Shown in pieces: positions 34,252-43,697 of a DNA stretch of 59,618 bases. The position numbers were made by a program, and so were the translations under genes. Source of the stretch: RGIG4608 sp051867875 (GTDB taxonomy: Bacteria; Bacillota; Clostridia; Oscillospirales; CAG-272); assembly GCA_051867875.1 (NCBI GenBank), contig JBJDZG010000016.1, positions 1 to 59,618 of the forward strand. The letters are read 5' to 3'. The notes below the pieces were generated by a model. The model searched no databases. It had not been told where the DNA came from and saw only the letters and a list, made by a program, of their open reading frames with translations. Every line of letters begins with the position of its first letter. Positions within the stretch are counted from its first letter, which is position 1.

Positions 34252-35052
34252 TCAGGGCTGTTTTCCGATATATGCCTGAATACCGCCGTCAACGTAAAGG
34301 ATCTGTCCGTTTACGAAGTTGGAAGCGTCGGAAGCAAGGAATACGGCAGGACCTGCAAGGTCCTCGGGCTCGCCCCAACGTCCCATGGGAGTCTTGGCTA
34401 CGATAAAGCTGTCAAAGGGGTGACGGCTTCCGTCGGGCTGACGCTCGCGCAGAGGAGCTGTCTGGGGAGTTGCGATATAACCGGGACCGATACCGTTGCA
34501 CTGAATGTTGTACTCACCGTACTCGGAAGCGATATTTCTTGTAAGCATCTTAAGACCGCCCTTTGCAGACGCGTAAGCGGAAACGGTCTCGCGTCCGAAC
34601 TCACTCATCATGGAGCAGATATTGATAATCTTACCTCTTCTCATTTTCATCATTGTGGGAAGGACTGCCTTAGATACGATGAAAGGAGCATTGAGGTCAA
34701 CGTCGATAACCTGTCTGAACTCGCTTGCCTTCATCTCGTGCATGGGTATTCTCTTAATAATGCCTGCGTTGTTAACGAGAATGTCGATATTGCCGACTTC
34801 CTTCTCTATCTGTGCTACCATGGCGTTGACTGCGTCCTCGTCAGTTACGTCGCAAACGTAGCCGTGAGCCTTGATTCCCTCTGCTTCGTAAGCAGCAAGA
34901 CCTTTGTCAACGAACTCTTGTTTGAGGTCGTTGAAAACTATCGTTGCACCCGCTTTTGCCATTCCCTTTGCAATGGCAAATCCGATACCGTAGGAAGCGC
35001 CCGTGATGAGAGCTACTTTTCCTTCAAGACTGAAATTCTGTGTGTTGCTCAT
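34252..35052 (-). CDS. kduD: 2-keto-3-deoxygluconate dehydrogenase / gluconate 5-dehydrogenase type SDR
   Basis: Short-chain dehydrogenase that reduces 2,5-diketo-3-deoxygluconate (DKII) to 2-keto-3-deoxygluconate with NAD(P)H. Motifs: nucleotide site TGASYGIGFAIA (about residues 17-28), NNAG (about 92-95), catalytic Ser within ICSMMSEFG and YASAKGG with Tyr and Lys. The C-terminal VNGQILYVDGG is standard. Length 266 is normal. The pairing with kduI immediately upstream makes KduD more likely than a generic gluconate 5-dehydrogenase. Confidence 0.9.
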   Translation of the reverse strand: MSNTQNFSLEGKVALITGASYGIGFAIAKGMAKAGATIVFNDLKQEFVDKGLAAYEAEGIKAHGYVCDVTDEDAVNAMVAQIEKEVGNIDILVNNAGIIKRIPMHEMKASEFRQVIDVDLNAPFIVSKAVLPTMMKMRRGKIINICSMMSEFGRETVSAYASAKGGLKMLTRNIASEYGEYNIQCNGIGPGYIATPQTAPLRERQPDGSRHPFDSFIVAKTPMGRWGEPEDLAGPAVFLASDASNFVNGQILYVDGGIQAYIGKQP

Positions 35053-35073
35053 TTTATAAACTCCTTTTAATTA

Positions 35074-35904
35074 TTATCTGAGGTCTTTTGTCTGAATGTG
35101 GTCCATATCGGTAAATTCCTGATTTTCACCGCACATAGCCCAGATGAAAGAATAATTCTTCGTGCCTACGCCCGAGTGAATGGACCAGGATGGAGAGATA
35201 ACTGCTTCTTCGTTGTGCATAATGATATGTCTTGTTTCGTTGGGCTCGCCCATCATATGGAATACTGCGTCGTTCTCACCCATATCGAGATAGAAGTAAA
35301 CTTCCATTCTTCTTGCATGGGTGTGTGAGGGCATGGTGTTCCAGTTAGAGCCTACCTCAAGCTGTGTAAGTCCCATTGAAAGCTGGCAGGACTGCATTAC
35401 ATCGGGGTGAATGTACTGATTGATAACTCTCTTGTTGCACTCTTCAACGGAGCCGCAGGGCACTTTTTTAGCCTTTGTAATATCAATTTTTCTGATGGGA
35501 TACTCGGTGTGTGCGGGGCACGAGGTTGCGTAAAATTTAGCGGGGTTTGCACTGTCAACGCTACGGAAGATAATGTCCTTATGACCTCTTCCTACGTAGA
35601 TGCCGTCTCTGGGGTTCATTTCGTAAACCTCACCGTCGATAACTATTTCACCCTTGCCGCCGATATTGATACAACCAAGCTCTCTGCGCTGAAGGAAATA
35701 GTCAGCCGCAAGCTCCTTGCCTGCTTCAAGAGAAAGTTCATTTGCAACGGGATAAATACCGAGAACTATTATTCTGTCAATATGGCTGTAAACCATTTTA
35801 ACTGCGTCCTTATTAAAAAGTCCCGAAATGTGAAATTCCTCTCTGAGTCTGTCCGTCGTGTAATATTTTACGTCTTTTGCATTAGCTGCATCTCTTACTT
35901 CCAT
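35074..35904 (-). CDS. kduI: 5-keto-4-deoxyuronate isomerase
   Basis: Isomerises 5-keto-4-deoxyuronate (DKI), released from unsaturated pectin fragments, to 2,5-diketo-3-deoxygluconate. A 276-residue bicupin. The zinc-site region reads MPSHTHARRMEVYFYLDMGENDAVFHMMGEPNETRHIIMHNE (key motif HTHARRMEVYFY with following histidines), identical in layout to KduI. I start at 35904, where AAAGGAG lies upstream, giving the family-standard length; an 18-residue extension is possible but has no ribosome site. Co-transcribed with kduD. Confidence 0.95.
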   Translation of the reverse strand: MEVRDAANAKDVKYYTTDRLREEFHISGLFNKDAVKMVYSHIDRIIVLGIYPVANELSLEAGKELAADYFLQRRELGCINIGGKGEIVIDGEVYEMNPRDGIYVGRGHKDIIFRSVDSANPAKFYATSCPAHTEYPIRKIDITKAKKVPCGSVEECNKRVINQYIHPDVMQSCQLSMGLTQLEVGSNWNTMPSHTHARRMEVYFYLDMGENDAVFHMMGEPNETRHIIMHNEEAVISPSWSIHSGVGTKNYSFIWAMCGENQEFTDMDHIQTKDLR

Positions 35905-35948
35905 AGTTAATAATCTCCTTTTGATTAACCAAAGTTTCTTCATCTTAA

Positions 35949-35977
35949 ATGATACCACGAATTGTTAAATAAATCAA
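35949..35977 (-). promoter_or_regulatory. Promoter of kduI-kduD
   Basis: Minus-strand TTGATT (35972-35977), 17 bases, TATCAT (35949-35954), about 45 bases from the kduI start. Confidence 0.65.
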
Positions 35978-36000
35978 GGGCTTTTTCAAATTTCATATTT

Positions 36001-36019
36001 TTTGTGCATAATACACAAA
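36001..36019. promoter_or_regulatory. Palindromic operator candidate upstream of kduI
   Basis: TTTGTGCATAATACACAAA, an inverted repeat TTTGTG-N7-CACAAA located 24 bases upstream of the kduI -35 and also upstream of lon. Its left half with flanks (TTTTTTGTGCATAATA) recurs before the PL9 gene. Symmetry suits a GntR- or LacI-family dimer. Confidence 0.45.
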
Positions 36020-36092
36020 GTGATTTTCCCCTGTTTATCAACAATTTTTAATCAAAGAATTTCAAAAAACTATGGAAAAGTTTTAAGTTTTG

Positions 36093-36101
36093 TGTTATAA
36101 T
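36093..36101 (+). promoter_or_regulatory. Extended -10 promoter element of lon
   Basis: TGTTATAAT, an extended -10 with a weak -35 (TGGAAA at the expected distance), 50 bases before the lon start. Confidence 0.5.
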
Positions 36102-36150
36102 GATTATGATTAGTCTTACTATACCTATTAATAATGAAACGGAGGGCTTT

Positions 36151-38550
36151 ATGGCTCATTACATAGAAAAAATCGAACAACTTTCCCTGCCACTCGTCGT
36201 GCTCAACGGCACCGTCGCATTTCCTGCGATAACCGTCAATTTTGAGCTCAGCGACAAGGCAAATATCGCCGCAGTCGAAACGGCAAACAACATAAATTCA
36301 TTCATCTTCATCGTTACAAAGAAAGTCATCTCAAACGAGCCCATTGAGTATTCAAAAATATTCAACGTCGGCACGGTTGCAAAAATAAAGCAGTCGATAA
36401 GGACTCCCGAAGGGCACCTGCGCGTTATAGCCGAGGGCTATTCCCGCGGCACCGCCGAGGAGTACAGAGATTTTGCAAATTACAGACTTGCAAACGTCAT
36501 CTGCAAGACTCTGACTCTTGCGGACGAGGACCCGATAAAAATCGAGGCACTTTCAAGACAGATGCTCACGGCGCTTGAAAAAATGGCGGGATTTTTGCCC
36601 GCTTCCTCAAAGGACATTATCGCAACACTTAAAGGCATTAAAAATCCCGGCGCGCTTGCGGATATCGTTGCGGCTAATATACTCGTCCGCCACACCGACA
36701 AGCAAGAGATACTCTCCTGCTTTGAGCCTCTTAAAAGACTGGAAAGGCTCATAGTTCTCATTGAAGAAGAAACCGTTCTTCTTGAATGTGAGAGCGGAAT
36801 ACACAAGGAAGTACGCGCGCGCCTTAACAGAAATCAAAAAGAATACTATCTTCGCGAGCAGATGCGAGTTATTCGAGATGAGCTTGGCGAAAATAATGAT
36901 AACGACGAATACTACGACCGTATTCTCGAAGCCAAATTTTCCAAGGAAATCGAAGAAAAGCTCTTAAAGGACGCCGAGCGCACCGCTCGTCTTCCCTTCG
37001 GCTCTGCGGAGCTCTCGGTTATGAGAACTTATTTTGACACGGTGCTCGATATGCCTTGGAACAAGTCAACGAAGGACAGAGCAGACATATCGGCAGCGAG
37101 CAAGATTCTTGAGCGCGACCACGACGGACTCGAAGAGGTCAAGAAAAGAATCCTTGAATTTCTTGCAGTTAAGGAGCTCAATCCCGAGCTCAGAAATCAG
37201 ATTATCTGTCTTGTAGGCCCTCCCGGTGTCGGCAAAACTTCGATAGCTATGTCCATAGCCAACGCGATGAAGCGTAAATACGTCCGCGTTTCCCTCGGCG
37301 GTGTCCGCGACGAGGCGGATATCAGAGGTCATAGAAAGACGTACGTTGGCGCTATGCCGGGCAGAATAGTAAACGCGCTTATCGAAGCTAAGGTAAATAA
37401 TCCCCTGATACTCCTCGATGAAATCGATAAGCTCACGCGCGACGCTCACGGAGACCCGACGAGTGCTCTGCTTGAAGTGCTCGATTCCGAGCAGAACAAG
37501 GCATTCCGCGACCATTTCGTTGAGCTTCCTTTCGACCTTTCAAACTGCTTCTTCATCGCTACTGCGAATACTCTTGACAGCATTCCCCGTCCTCTTATCG
37601 ACAGAATGGAGATAATTGAGATAAAGACGTACACAAAACGCGAAAAAATGCAGATAGCGAAAAATCATCTTATCACAAAGCAGTTAAAGCGTCACGGGCT
37701 TAGCAAACGCAACCTTAAAATTACCGACGGTGCGATAGAGGAGATTATTGATTTTTACACGCGCGAGGCGGGCGTACGAAATCTTGAAAGAACCATCGCT
37801 TCCCTTTGCAGGAAGGCAGCTCACGAGATAGTTTCGAAGGGCGTAAAATCAGTCGTTATCGATGAGACAAACATTTCAAAATATCTCGGCGAGAGAAAGT
37901 TTATTCCCGAAAAAATCTGCAATTACGACGAGATTGGCACGGTCAACGGTCTTGCTTACACGGAGCTCGGCGGCGATATGCTCAAAATTGAGGTTTCCGC
38001 GCTTGAAGGAACGGGAAAAGTTGAACTCACGGGCTCTCTCGGCGACGTGATGAAAGAATCAGCACATATAGCAATAAGCTACGTTCGAAGTATTGCAAAG
38101 CAGTACGGAATACAAACCGATTTCTATAAAACCAAGGACATTCATATCCACGCACCCGAGGGTGCTGTTCCGAAGGACGGTCCCTCGGCGGGCGTTACGA
38201 TGGTAACAGCTCTCGTTTCGGCTCTCGCAAACATTCCGGTGCGCCGCGACGTCGCCATGACGGGTGAAATTACGCTTCGAGGAAGAGTGCTCGCCATCGG
38301 CGGTCTTAAGGAAAAGACCATGGCGGCTTACAACGCGGGCGTTAAAACGGTACTTATCCCCTACGACAATCTCAAAGACTTAAACGACATCGACCCCTTG
38401 GCACGCGAAAATCTTGTGTTTATTCCTTGCAGAACTCTTGACGACGTGCTCGCACAGGCACTCGTAAACTCCGACAAGGCGTCCGTTTTTGAGGAAACGC
38501 TACCCAATTTCACAGAGCCCAACATTACAAAAATCGAAGCTACGGTTTAA
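36151..38550 (+). CDS. lon: ATP-dependent protease Lon (LonA)
   Basis: Cytoplasmic AAA+ serine protease for misfolded and regulatory proteins. N-terminal LON substrate domain (about 10-200, LPLVVLNGTVAFP opening), coiled linker, Walker A GPPGVGKTS (about residue 360), Walker B LILLDEIDK, and the protease domain with the catalytic serine in PKDGPSAG and the lysine in EKTMAAYNAGVK. The 799-residue length is typical. Start at 36151 has ACGGAGGG upstream. engB follows after 32 bases, the order seen in Bacillus (lonA-ysxC). Confidence 0.97.
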   Translation: MAHYIEKIEQLSLPLVVLNGTVAFPAITVNFELSDKANIAAVETANNINSFIFIVTKKVISNEPIEYSKIFNVGTVAKIKQSIRTPEGHLRVIAEGYSRGTAEEYRDFANYRLANVICKTLTLADEDPIKIEALSRQMLTALEKMAGFLPASSKDIIATLKGIKNPGALADIVAANILVRHTDKQEILSCFEPLKRLERLIVLIEEETVLLECESGIHKEVRARLNRNQKEYYLREQMRVIRDELGENNDNDEYYDRILEAKFSKEIEEKLLKDAERTARLPFGSAELSVMRTYFDTVLDMPWNKSTKDRADISAASKILERDHDGLEEVKKRILEFLAVKELNPELRNQIICLVGPPGVGKTSIAMSIANAMKRKYVRVSLGGVRDEADIRGHRKTYVGAMPGRIVNALIEAKVNNPLILLDEIDKLTRDAHGDPTSALLEVLDSEQNKAFRDHFVELPFDLSNCFFIATANTLDSIPRPLIDRMEIIEIKTYTKREKMQIAKNHLITKQLKRHGLSKRNLKITDGAIEEIIDFYTREAGVRNLERTIASLCRKAAHEIVSKGVKSVVIDETNISKYLGERKFIPEKICNYDEIGTVNGLAYTELGGDMLKIEVSALEGTGKVELTGSLGDVMKESAHIAISYVRSIAKQYGIQTDFYKTKDIHIHAPEGAVPKDGPSAGVTMVTALVSALANIPVRRDVAMTGEITLRGRVLAIGGLKEKTMAAYNAGVKTVLIPYDNLKDLNDIDPLARENLVFIPCRTLDDVLAQALVNSDKASVFEETLPNFTEPNITKIEATV

Positions 38551-38582
38551 GTTAAGGAAAGAAAAAAGAAAGCAGAATAATT

Positions 38583-39185
38583 ATGGCAGTTAATCTTCAA
38601 AACACAAGCCTCCGCATCAGCGCGGGCTTTGCTAAGCAATTTCCGACAGACCCGATGAAGCAGGTGGCCTTTTCAGGTCGCTCCAACGTCGGAAAAAGCT
38701 CGCTTATAAACACCATTCTCGGCAGAAAGAGCCTCGCGAGAGTTTCTTCCATGCCCGGAAAAACCATAACCATCAACTTTTACGACGTGGACAAAAAGCT
38801 CTTCCTCGTTGACCTTCCCGGTTACGGATACGCAAAACGCAACTTCGACAACAAGGCGGAGTGGTCCTCGCTCACCGACGGTTATTTTACACAAAATAAA
38901 AATATCGACCTTCTCTGCCTAGTTGTTCAGCTCGTGGACTGCAAGGTGGGAGTTACCGCTGACGACGCGATGATGCTCTCATTTCTCCGCGAAATGCAGA
39001 TACCGTTCGTTATCGTAGCCACGAAGGTAGACAAACTCAACAAAACCGACAGAGCGGCGGCACTCGAAAAAATAGCGTCGCACGAGCTCGTCGATGACAA
39101 CACCGTTATAATTCCCTTTTCTTCACTCAACGGCGAGGGAAAGGCGGAGCTTTGGAAGGAAATTTTCAAATACACTAATCTTTAA
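38583..39185 (+). CDS. engB: Ribosome biogenesis GTPase EngB/YsxC
   Basis: GTPase needed for late large-subunit ribosome assembly. Motifs: P-loop GRSNVGKSSLIN (about residues 29-40), switch II DLPGYGYA, and TKVDKL as the guanine-specificity motif. The 200-residue length is normal. It follows lon closely and shares its transcript. Confidence 0.95.
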   Translation: MAVNLQNTSLRISAGFAKQFPTDPMKQVAFSGRSNVGKSSLINTILGRKSLARVSSMPGKTITINFYDVDKKLFLVDLPGYGYAKRNFDNKAEWSSLTDGYFTQNKNIDLLCLVVQLVDCKVGVTADDAMMLSFLREMQIPFVIVATKVDKLNKTDRAAALEKIASHELVDDNTVIIPFSSLNGEGKAELWKEIFKYTNL

Positions 39186-39196
39186 CGGAGTAATTT

Positions 39197-39970
39197 ATGA
39201 TATTAAATCTTCTGAATCAGATACCGCAGATGATACTTTTGCTTCCCGCAATTCTCATCTCGCTCTCCATTCACGAGTCGGCACACGGCTACGCGGCTTA
39301 TAAGCTCGGCGACCCGACGGCGAGAAATCTCGGCAGAATTACATTAAATCCCGTCAAGCATTTCGACCTTATGGGTTTCCTTGCGATGCTTTTCTTCAAA
39401 ATCGGTTGGGCAAATCCCGTGCCGATTAACGCGCGGAATTTCAAAAATCCGCGCAGGGATATGGCAATAAGCGCAGCGGCAGGTCCTATATCGAACTTCT
39501 GTCTTGCCACTATATTTACTGTTCTTTTGCGCCTCGATATGCTTGCTATTGACGCGATTTCCGGGAATCTCATCAGCTTCCCAATGACGGGTTACTACTA
39601 CATTGACGAGTCGCTTCGCTCAAACGCGATATTCACCGTTCTGTCTATACTCGCCGTAATGCTCTATTTCGGCATATCCCTCAATCTCAATCTGATGATT
39701 TTCAATTTAATTCCCCTGCCCCCTCTTGACGGTTCAAGAATTGCGTACGTTTTCCTTCCCACGAAAACCTACTTCAAGATAATGCAGTACGAAAAATACA
39801 TTATGATAGCTTTTATCGTGCTTATCGCAACGGGAATTGTCAGCTTGCCCCTCGGATTTATAACCGGCGGCATCTCCGACCTTTTGTACGCCGTCACGGG
39901 AATGCCCGAAAATCTGCTTTTGGCAGTGGTTTCCGACATTCTTAACAGATTACCCACTTTCAGTTTATAA
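39197..39970 (+). CDS. Site-2 protease-like (M50 family) membrane metalloprotease
   Basis: An integral membrane zinc protease of the YwhC/M50B type, 257 residues with about six hydrophobic segments. The zinc motif HESAHGYAAYKLGD (HExxH) lies near residues 26-40, and the second motif LIPLPPLDGSRI, with the aspartate ligand, near 175-186. This compact form lacks a PDZ domain, unlike RseP. Substrate is unknown. It sits between engB and scpA, a common Firmicutes arrangement for this protein. Confidence 0.88.
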   Translation: MILNLLNQIPQMILLLPAILISLSIHESAHGYAAYKLGDPTARNLGRITLNPVKHFDLMGFLAMLFFKIGWANPVPINARNFKNPRRDMAISAAAGPISNFCLATIFTVLLRLDMLAIDAISGNLISFPMTGYYYIDESLRSNAIFTVLSILAVMLYFGISLNLNLMIFNLIPLPPLDGSRIAYVFLPTKTYFKIMQYEKYIMIAFIVLIATGIVSLPLGFITGGISDLLYAVTGMPENLLLAVVSDILNRLPTFSL

Positions 39971-39985
39971 CAGGAGTTTTTCCAA

Positions 39986-40771
39986 ATGGAAAGCATTACT
40001 TACCGTCTTGACCAGTTTGAAGGGCCTCTTGACCTGCTTCTGACACTGATTCACAAAAACAAAGTTAATATTGAGGATATTCCGATAGCTCTCATTTGCG
40101 ACCAGTATATGCAATATATAAATGAGGCGCAGAGCATGGACCTTGACATAGCGAGTGAATTTATTGTTATGGCAAGCGACCTTATGCTGATAAAGAGTAA
40201 GCTTTTGCTTCCGCGTGAAAAAGAGGACGAGGAGGACCCGAGAAAAGCCCTCTCCGACGCTCTTTTACGCTATCAGCAAGCCAAAGAGGCGAGCGCTAAA
40301 ATGCAACCGCTCTACGCCGTTTTTTCGGGCAGACAGATAAAGGATACCGACGAGATAAGCGTCGATAAGACCTTCGTCGCCGACCAGGACGTTGAAGCGC
40401 TCTATCGCGCCATGCGGCGCATAGTTGACTTCAACGAGGCTCTCGACAACGCAAAAAAGAACGCTTTTACACCGATGATAGCAAAGCCCATCGTTCCCGT
40501 TGAGCACAAAATATTGCAGATAATGACGCGCCTTACGACAAACCGCTACCAGAAGCTTGAGGATTTTATCAGCGATTCGGTATCGCTACCCGATATGATA
40601 GCAATATTCCTCGGCGTCTTGGAGCTTGTAAAGACCAAGAGGATTCTTCTCGTCGAAGACGAGGACAATCCCGAGGACAATTACGGAGTTTCAACCGTAT
40701 TCACGCTTAACGAAAATTACGTTCCCGAAGAAAATACGGACGCCAATGAAGATGACAAGGAGAAAGCATAA
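39986..40771 (+). CDS. scpA: Segregation and condensation protein A
   Basis: Kleisin subunit of the SMC-ScpAB condensin. The N-terminal region YRLDQFEGPLDLLLTLIHKNKVNIEDIPI is diagnostic (key residues FEGPLDLLL), followed by MASDLMLIKSKLLLP and the C-terminal winged-helix segment that contacts SMC. Length 261 is normal. Its stop overlaps the scpB start by one base. Confidence 0.95.
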   Translation: MESITYRLDQFEGPLDLLLTLIHKNKVNIEDIPIALICDQYMQYINEAQSMDLDIASEFIVMASDLMLIKSKLLLPREKEDEEDPRKALSDALLRYQQAKEASAKMQPLYAVFSGRQIKDTDEISVDKTFVADQDVEALYRAMRRIVDFNEALDNAKKNAFTPMIAKPIVPVEHKILQIMTRLTTNRYQKLEDFISDSVSLPDMIAIFLGVLELVKTKRILLVEDEDNPEDNYGVSTVFTLNENYVPEENTDANEDDKEKA

Positions 40772-41370
40772 TGGAAGAAAATAAAGACCTTGAAGTTAAT
40801 GAAATAAAGAATCCTTCGGCGGTTATTGAAGCCATTATGTTCGCAGCCGGTTATCCCATGAGATACGACAAGCTCGCCGAGGTACTCTCCATTACGCCGA
40901 GCGAGGTCAAGCGACTCGTATCGGAGCTCGCCGAAAGCTATAACACCTCAGACCGCGGAATTATGGTATTGCTCTTCCCTGAAACGTGCCAATTCTGCAC
41001 CAAGGAAGAAAATATGCCCTACATAAAAGAAGCTCTCGGCATAAAGAGAGGCGGAAACCTCTCCGCTTCGTCAATGGAAGTGCTTGCGATAGTTTCCTAC
41101 AATCAGCCCGTTACGAGGAGCTTCGTTGATATGGTCCGCGGAGTTGATTCGAGCTATGCTATGAACTCACTTGTTGACAAGGGACTCATTGAAACCTGCG
41201 GTCGGCTTGACGCGCCGGGCAGGCCCATGCTCTACGGCACGACGGACAAGTTTTTAAGAGTTTTCGGTATCTCGTCAGTAAACGAGCTCCCGGAGATTGA
41301 GCTTCTTCGCGCGAGCGAGGAGCAGATGGAAATTATGATTCCCGAGGAAGAAACGGCTGAGGTGGACTGA
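40771..41370 (+). CDS. scpB: Segregation and condensation protein B
   Basis: Winged-helix dimer partner of ScpA in the SMC condensin. Characteristic segments are AVIEAIMFAAGYPM, LAEVLSITPSEVKRLV, and the highly conserved LAIVSYNQPVTRSFVDMVRGVDSSYAMNSLVDKGLIETCGR (key residues IVSYNQPVTR). A C-terminal acidic tail is normal. Coupled to scpA by overlap. Confidence 0.95.
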   Translation: MEENKDLEVNEIKNPSAVIEAIMFAAGYPMRYDKLAEVLSITPSEVKRLVSELAESYNTSDRGIMVLLFPETCQFCTKEENMPYIKEALGIKRGGNLSASSMEVLAIVSYNQPVTRSFVDMVRGVDSSYAMNSLVDKGLIETCGRLDAPGRPMLYGTTDKFLRVFGISSVNELPEIELLRASEEQMEIMIPEEETAEVD

Positions 41371-41448
41371 CAACCGATGACCGGATTTTGAATTTTTGAG
41401 AAAGGGGGAAGCAATATAATTATTCTGTATATTATTCTCGGACTGCTT

Positions 41449-42027
41449 ATGCTTATCTGCCTTGCACTCCTCTTAAAGGTAAGCGTAAATTTCGTCTACG
41501 AGGACAGCCTTCTCGTCTATCTCAAAATACTCTTTATCAAAATACGGCTCTTCCCCGCAAGGAAGAAAAAATTCAACGCAAAAAAATACGAAAAGAAGAA
41601 AAAGAAGAAGGCAGACAGGCCCACTCACATCGTAAAAGAGAAAAAGCCACAGACGAATACAAAGCCCTCTTTGACCGAAAATATAAATTTAATAACGGAT
41701 ATTATTTCCGTATTTCTTAAAACGTTTTCAAAACATCTTCACATAAAGCTGGCAAAAATTCATATCAAAGTGGCTTCGCCCGACGCGGCACAGACCGCAA
41801 TCCTCTACGGAGCGGTTTCGGGCTCGGTGGCAGTGCTCGTAGATGTTTTGAACGGCATCACAAATCTCGATTCGCTCCGCAGCTCGTCGATATCCGTAGA
41901 GCCCGATTTCATCTCGGAAAAGCCCGAGGCGAAAATAAACATCAGCCTCTCATTTAGAGTTTACGGGGCACTTGCAGTGATTATAAAATTACTTATAAGA
42001 TATATAAAACACAAATTCAAAAAATAA
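41449..42027 (+). CDS. DUF2953 domain protein
   Basis: A small membrane protein usually found between scpB and gerW in spore formers; role unknown. A hydrophobic N terminus is followed by a basic Lys-rich stretch (about 45-65) and a DUF2953 C-terminal region (SPDAAQTAILYGAVSGSVAVLV). The annotated ATG at 41449 cuts the first membrane helix in half. An in-frame AAAGGGGG ribosome site (41401-41408) followed by ATA or ATT codons at 41416 and 41419 suggests a rare start about ten residues upstream that would restore a complete helix. Confidence 0.8.
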   Translation: MLICLALLLKVSVNFVYEDSLLVYLKILFIKIRLFPARKKKFNAKKYEKKKKKKADRPTHIVKEKKPQTNTKPSLTENINLITDIISVFLKTFSKHLHIKLAKIHIKVASPDAAQTAILYGAVSGSVAVLVDVLNGITNLDSLRSSSISVEPDFISEKPEAKINISLSFRVYGALAVIIKLLIRYIKHKFKK

Positions 42028-42044
42028 CCGAAAGGAATTTTAAT

Positions 42045-42482
42045 ATGGCAAACGAAAACAAATTTGATACTCTCTTTAAGACGTCATTTGAAAACATCAA
42101 GAGTATGCTTGACTCCAACACGGTTGTCGGCAACCCAATAGAGACGTCCGTCGGCACGACCATTATTCCCATATCCAAGCTCTCTGTGGGCTTCGCTACG
42201 GGCGGTGTTGACACAAGTGTCAATCCGAGTGCACAGAAATCTCCCAAATTCGGCGGTGGCGGCGGAAGCGGTATGAGCGTTACGCCCGTGGGCTTCCTCG
42301 TAATCGACAAATACGGAAAAACGGAGTTTGTCAGCGTTGAGGGCAAGGCGGCAAACGACCCCGTTGAGCAGGTAAGCGACCTTCTTGACCGTTCTCCCGA
42401 GATAATTCAGAAGATAAAGAACATTTTCGATAGCGCTTCGAGCAAGCCCGAAGAAGTAGTAGTTGAAGAAATCGTAAAATAA
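42045..42482 (+). CDS. gerW: GerW/YtfJ family spore protein
   Basis: A 145-residue sporulation protein needed for normal germination responses in Bacillus. The family layout is complete: an N-terminal FENIKSMLDSNTVVGNPIET, the TTIIPISKLSVGFATGG segment, a glycine-rich FGGGGGSGMSVTPVGFLVI and a hydrophobic C-terminal region. Its presence supports spore formation by this organism. It follows DUF2953 by 17 bases with a good ribosome site. Confidence 0.93.
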   Translation: MANENKFDTLFKTSFENIKSMLDSNTVVGNPIETSVGTTIIPISKLSVGFATGGVDTSVNPSAQKSPKFGGGGGSGMSVTPVGFLVIDKYGKTEFVSVEGKAANDPVEQVSDLLDRSPEIIQKIKNIFDSASSKPEEVVVEEIVK

Positions 42483-42542
42483 AAGTCATATATAATCACC
42501 TTGATAAATAAAATTTATTATATTTGTCAAGGTGGATTTTGT

Positions 42543-43667
42543 ATGAAATTATCAATTAAATTACTGTCGGTTTTTCTGATTTCAACTCTGTTTTTTCCCG
42601 TCATCTCGCAATTTGCAAGCGCAGAAAGTACGGTTTCTTTGTCGGCGCAAAGCGCCTGCCTTATTGAAGCTGAAAGCGGAAAGGTGCTCTATTCAAAAAG
42701 CGGAAGTCGGCGAATGCCCATGGCTTCCACAACGAAGATAATGACCGCAATCGTTGCACTCGAATCTGGAATACCCCTCGACACAATAATAAGTGTGCCG
42801 CGTGAGGCGACGGGCATCGAGGGCTCGTCGATTTATATGCAGGAGGGCGAGAAGATAACTTTTGAAGCTCTTCTCTACGCTCTGCTTCTCTCCTCTGCCA
42901 ACGACGCCTCGGTCGCAATAGCCATAACTGTTGCGGAGTCGCTCGATGATTTCGTTTCTCTCATGAATGAAAAATCTGCGCGGCTCGGGCTTTCGGATAC
43001 GCATTTTACGAATCCGCACGGGCTCTATGACGAGGAGCATTACAGCACCGCGCATGACCTTGCGCGCCTTATGGCGTACTGCATGAAAAACGAGACCTTT
43101 GCAAAGATAACCTCTACGCAAAAAATTACCTTTCCCCGCGGCGAGGACAGCGTGCGTGTACTCATCAATCACAATAAGCTCCTCAAAACCTGCGACGGAG
43201 TTATAGGCGGGAAAACGGGCTTTACGAAGAAGAGCGGAAGGTGTCTTGTATCGGTGGCGGAGCGCGATGGACTAAAACTCATCGCGGTAACGCTCAACGC
43301 TCCGAGCGACTGGGCTGACCACTCGGCTCTTTACGATTTCGGATTTTCAAATTATAAGCGTATAAATTTTGAAAAAATTTCGATGACGATTCCCGTAATT
43401 TCGGGCACTAAAAGCGAGGTCCGCGTAAGCTCAAAAGAGGATATTTCTCTTTTTATGCCCAATGAAGCAGGCGAGGTAAAATGTCGAATTGAGCTTCCGA
43501 GATTTGTTTTTGCCCGCATAAAATCAGGTGAGCGCGTAGGACGCGCGATATATACTCTCAACGGAAAAACGGTAGCCGTAGCAGACATTTATGCCGACGA
43601 GAACGTTGCAAGACAGACCTATAAATTTAACTTTTTTGAGTGGCTTAAAAATCTTTTGGGGTTATAA
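42543..43667 (+). CDS. D-alanyl-D-alanine carboxypeptidase (DacF-like, PBP5 family)
   Basis: Exported penicillin-binding protein that trims the terminal D-alanine of peptidoglycan stems. Signal peptide about residues 1-25 (cleavage near ASA). Active-site motifs are STTK (Ser in MASTTKIMTAIVALES), SAN in LLSSANDAS and KTG in GGKTGFT. The C-terminal PBP5-type beta domain and a final amphipathic or membrane-proximal helix (FFEWLKNLLGL) follow. Position next to gerW suggests the sporulation-linked DacF/DacB type. Start at 42543 follows GGTGG. Confidence 0.93.
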   Translation: MKLSIKLLSVFLISTLFFPVISQFASAESTVSLSAQSACLIEAESGKVLYSKSGSRRMPMASTTKIMTAIVALESGIPLDTIISVPREATGIEGSSIYMQEGEKITFEALLYALLLSSANDASVAIAITVAESLDDFVSLMNEKSARLGLSDTHFTNPHGLYDEEHYSTAHDLARLMAYCMKNETFAKITSTQKITFPRGEDSVRVLINHNKLLKTCDGVIGGKTGFTKKSGRCLVSVAERDGLKLIAVTLNAPSDWADHSALYDFGFSNYKRINFEKISMTIPVISGTKSEVRVSSKEDISLFMPNEAGEVKCRIELPRFVFARIKSGERVGRAIYTLNGKTVAVADIYADENVARQTYKFNFFEWLKNLLGL

Positions 43668-43697
43668 GACATAATACAACGGAGAAAGCTTAAAACA

